A stretch of 6,222 nt of DNA, from the NCBI GenBank assembly GCA_030591405.1, contig JAUVBC010000138.1, positions 1 through 6,222 on the forward strand, given 5' to 3'. The notes beneath the pieces are model-generated. The model was not told where the DNA came from. It ran no database searches and worked only from the letters and a program-made list of their open reading frames with translations. Of the stretch, positions 6,007 to 6,222 are shown one piece after another; the stretch's first letter is position 1, and every line of letters begins with the position of its first letter. The position numbers and the translations under genes were made by a program. The DNA is from Candidatus Zixiibacteriota bacterium. GTDB taxonomy: Bacteria; Zixibacteria; MSB-5A5; GN15; PGXB01.

Positions 6007-6222
6007 TCAACCAGACTTTTTAATCGTAGTCAAAAATCGTGAGCGGAGCTTATTGCTCATCAGCGCCTTTTTAATAGGAGGCAACTTCAAAAATCCGCCA
6101 ATAAATCCCCGCATAAATGAATGACCGATATTTTGTGTATTATCAAAAATCAAATTCTGAAGAGTACCCTTTTCAAGAGATTGCAGAATAATTTTTTCAA
6201 AAGTATTTTCAGGATAAAGGAC
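6007..6222 (-). CDS. C-terminal 71 codons of an unrecognised protein, cut by the window edge
   Basis: Reading the minus strand from base 6222, one frame stays open for 71 codons to a TGA at 6009-6007. The start lies outside the window. The translation begins VLYPENTFEKIILQSLEKGT and ends LRSRFLTTIKKSG. The middle contains the aromatic/glycine-rich, possibly amphipathic stretch GHSFMRGFIGGFLKLPP, and the tail is strongly basic (many Lys/Arg in the last 26 residues). The composition looks protein-like and matches neighbouring genes in codon flavour, and the orientation agrees with the operon downstream. The gap to the phosphatase ATG is 141 nt, so it could be a separate transcript or a leading gene of the same one. 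I do not recognise the family and assign no function. Confidence 0.7.
   Translation of the reverse strand, partial: VLYPENTFEKIILQSLEKGTLQNLIFDNTQNIGHSFMRGFIGGFLKLPPIKKALMSNKLRSRFLTTIKKSG

Noticed and set aside
1..6222. CRISPR array, tRNA, rRNA or transposase gene
   Set aside because: No regularly spaced direct repeats, cloverleaf-like segments, rRNA-like sequence or transposase motifs were seen on either strand.

Overview
The window looks like a stretch of an AT-leaning bacterial chromosome. The lineage best suggested by the sequence is candidate phylum Zixibacteria or a neighbour in the FCB group. This is an inference from the secreted-protein C-terminus: dockerin-like repeats with the core NILDIVYLIN followed by a K-x-GP tail, joined to thrombospondin type-3 Asp-rich repeats. 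I associate that style with those lineages. Large TPR-bearing Ser/Thr kinases also fit, but they occur in several phyla. No marker gene here settles the taxonomy.

Layout. Positions 1-1041 (+) hold the C-terminal part of a secreted subtilisin-family (S8, KP-43-like) protease. It is cut by the window edge exactly at the catalytic Ser motif, and is followed by a beta-sandwich, TSP3-like calcium repeats and a duplicated dockerin-like module. Positions 1042-1240 are a convergent intergenic region with a strong 12-bp hairpin terminator and two further inverted repeats. Positions 1241-5865 (-) hold a two-gene operon: an FHA-GAF-PPM (SpoIIE/RsbU-type) phosphatase, then a 990-residue membrane Ser/Thr kinase with a TolB/FlgO-like domain and a TPR array outside the membrane. 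Their stop and start codons share one base (TGATG), and a perfect AGGAGG lies inside the end of the phosphatase gene. Positions 5866-6006 carry the operon leader and promoter region. Positions 6007-6222 (-) are the C-terminal 71 codons of another gene that runs in from the right edge and was not recognised.

How the genes may work together. The minus-strand operon reads as a matched kinase (writer) and phosphatase (eraser). The kinase spans the membrane and can sense through its TolB-like/TPR half. The phosphatase is soluble, with an FHA phosphothreonine reader and a GAF sensor ahead of its catalytic domain. The simplest inference is that the FHA domain docks the phosphatase on the kinase or on a shared substrate, giving a local phospho-switch. 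The protease gene is convergent and probably separate from this circuit.
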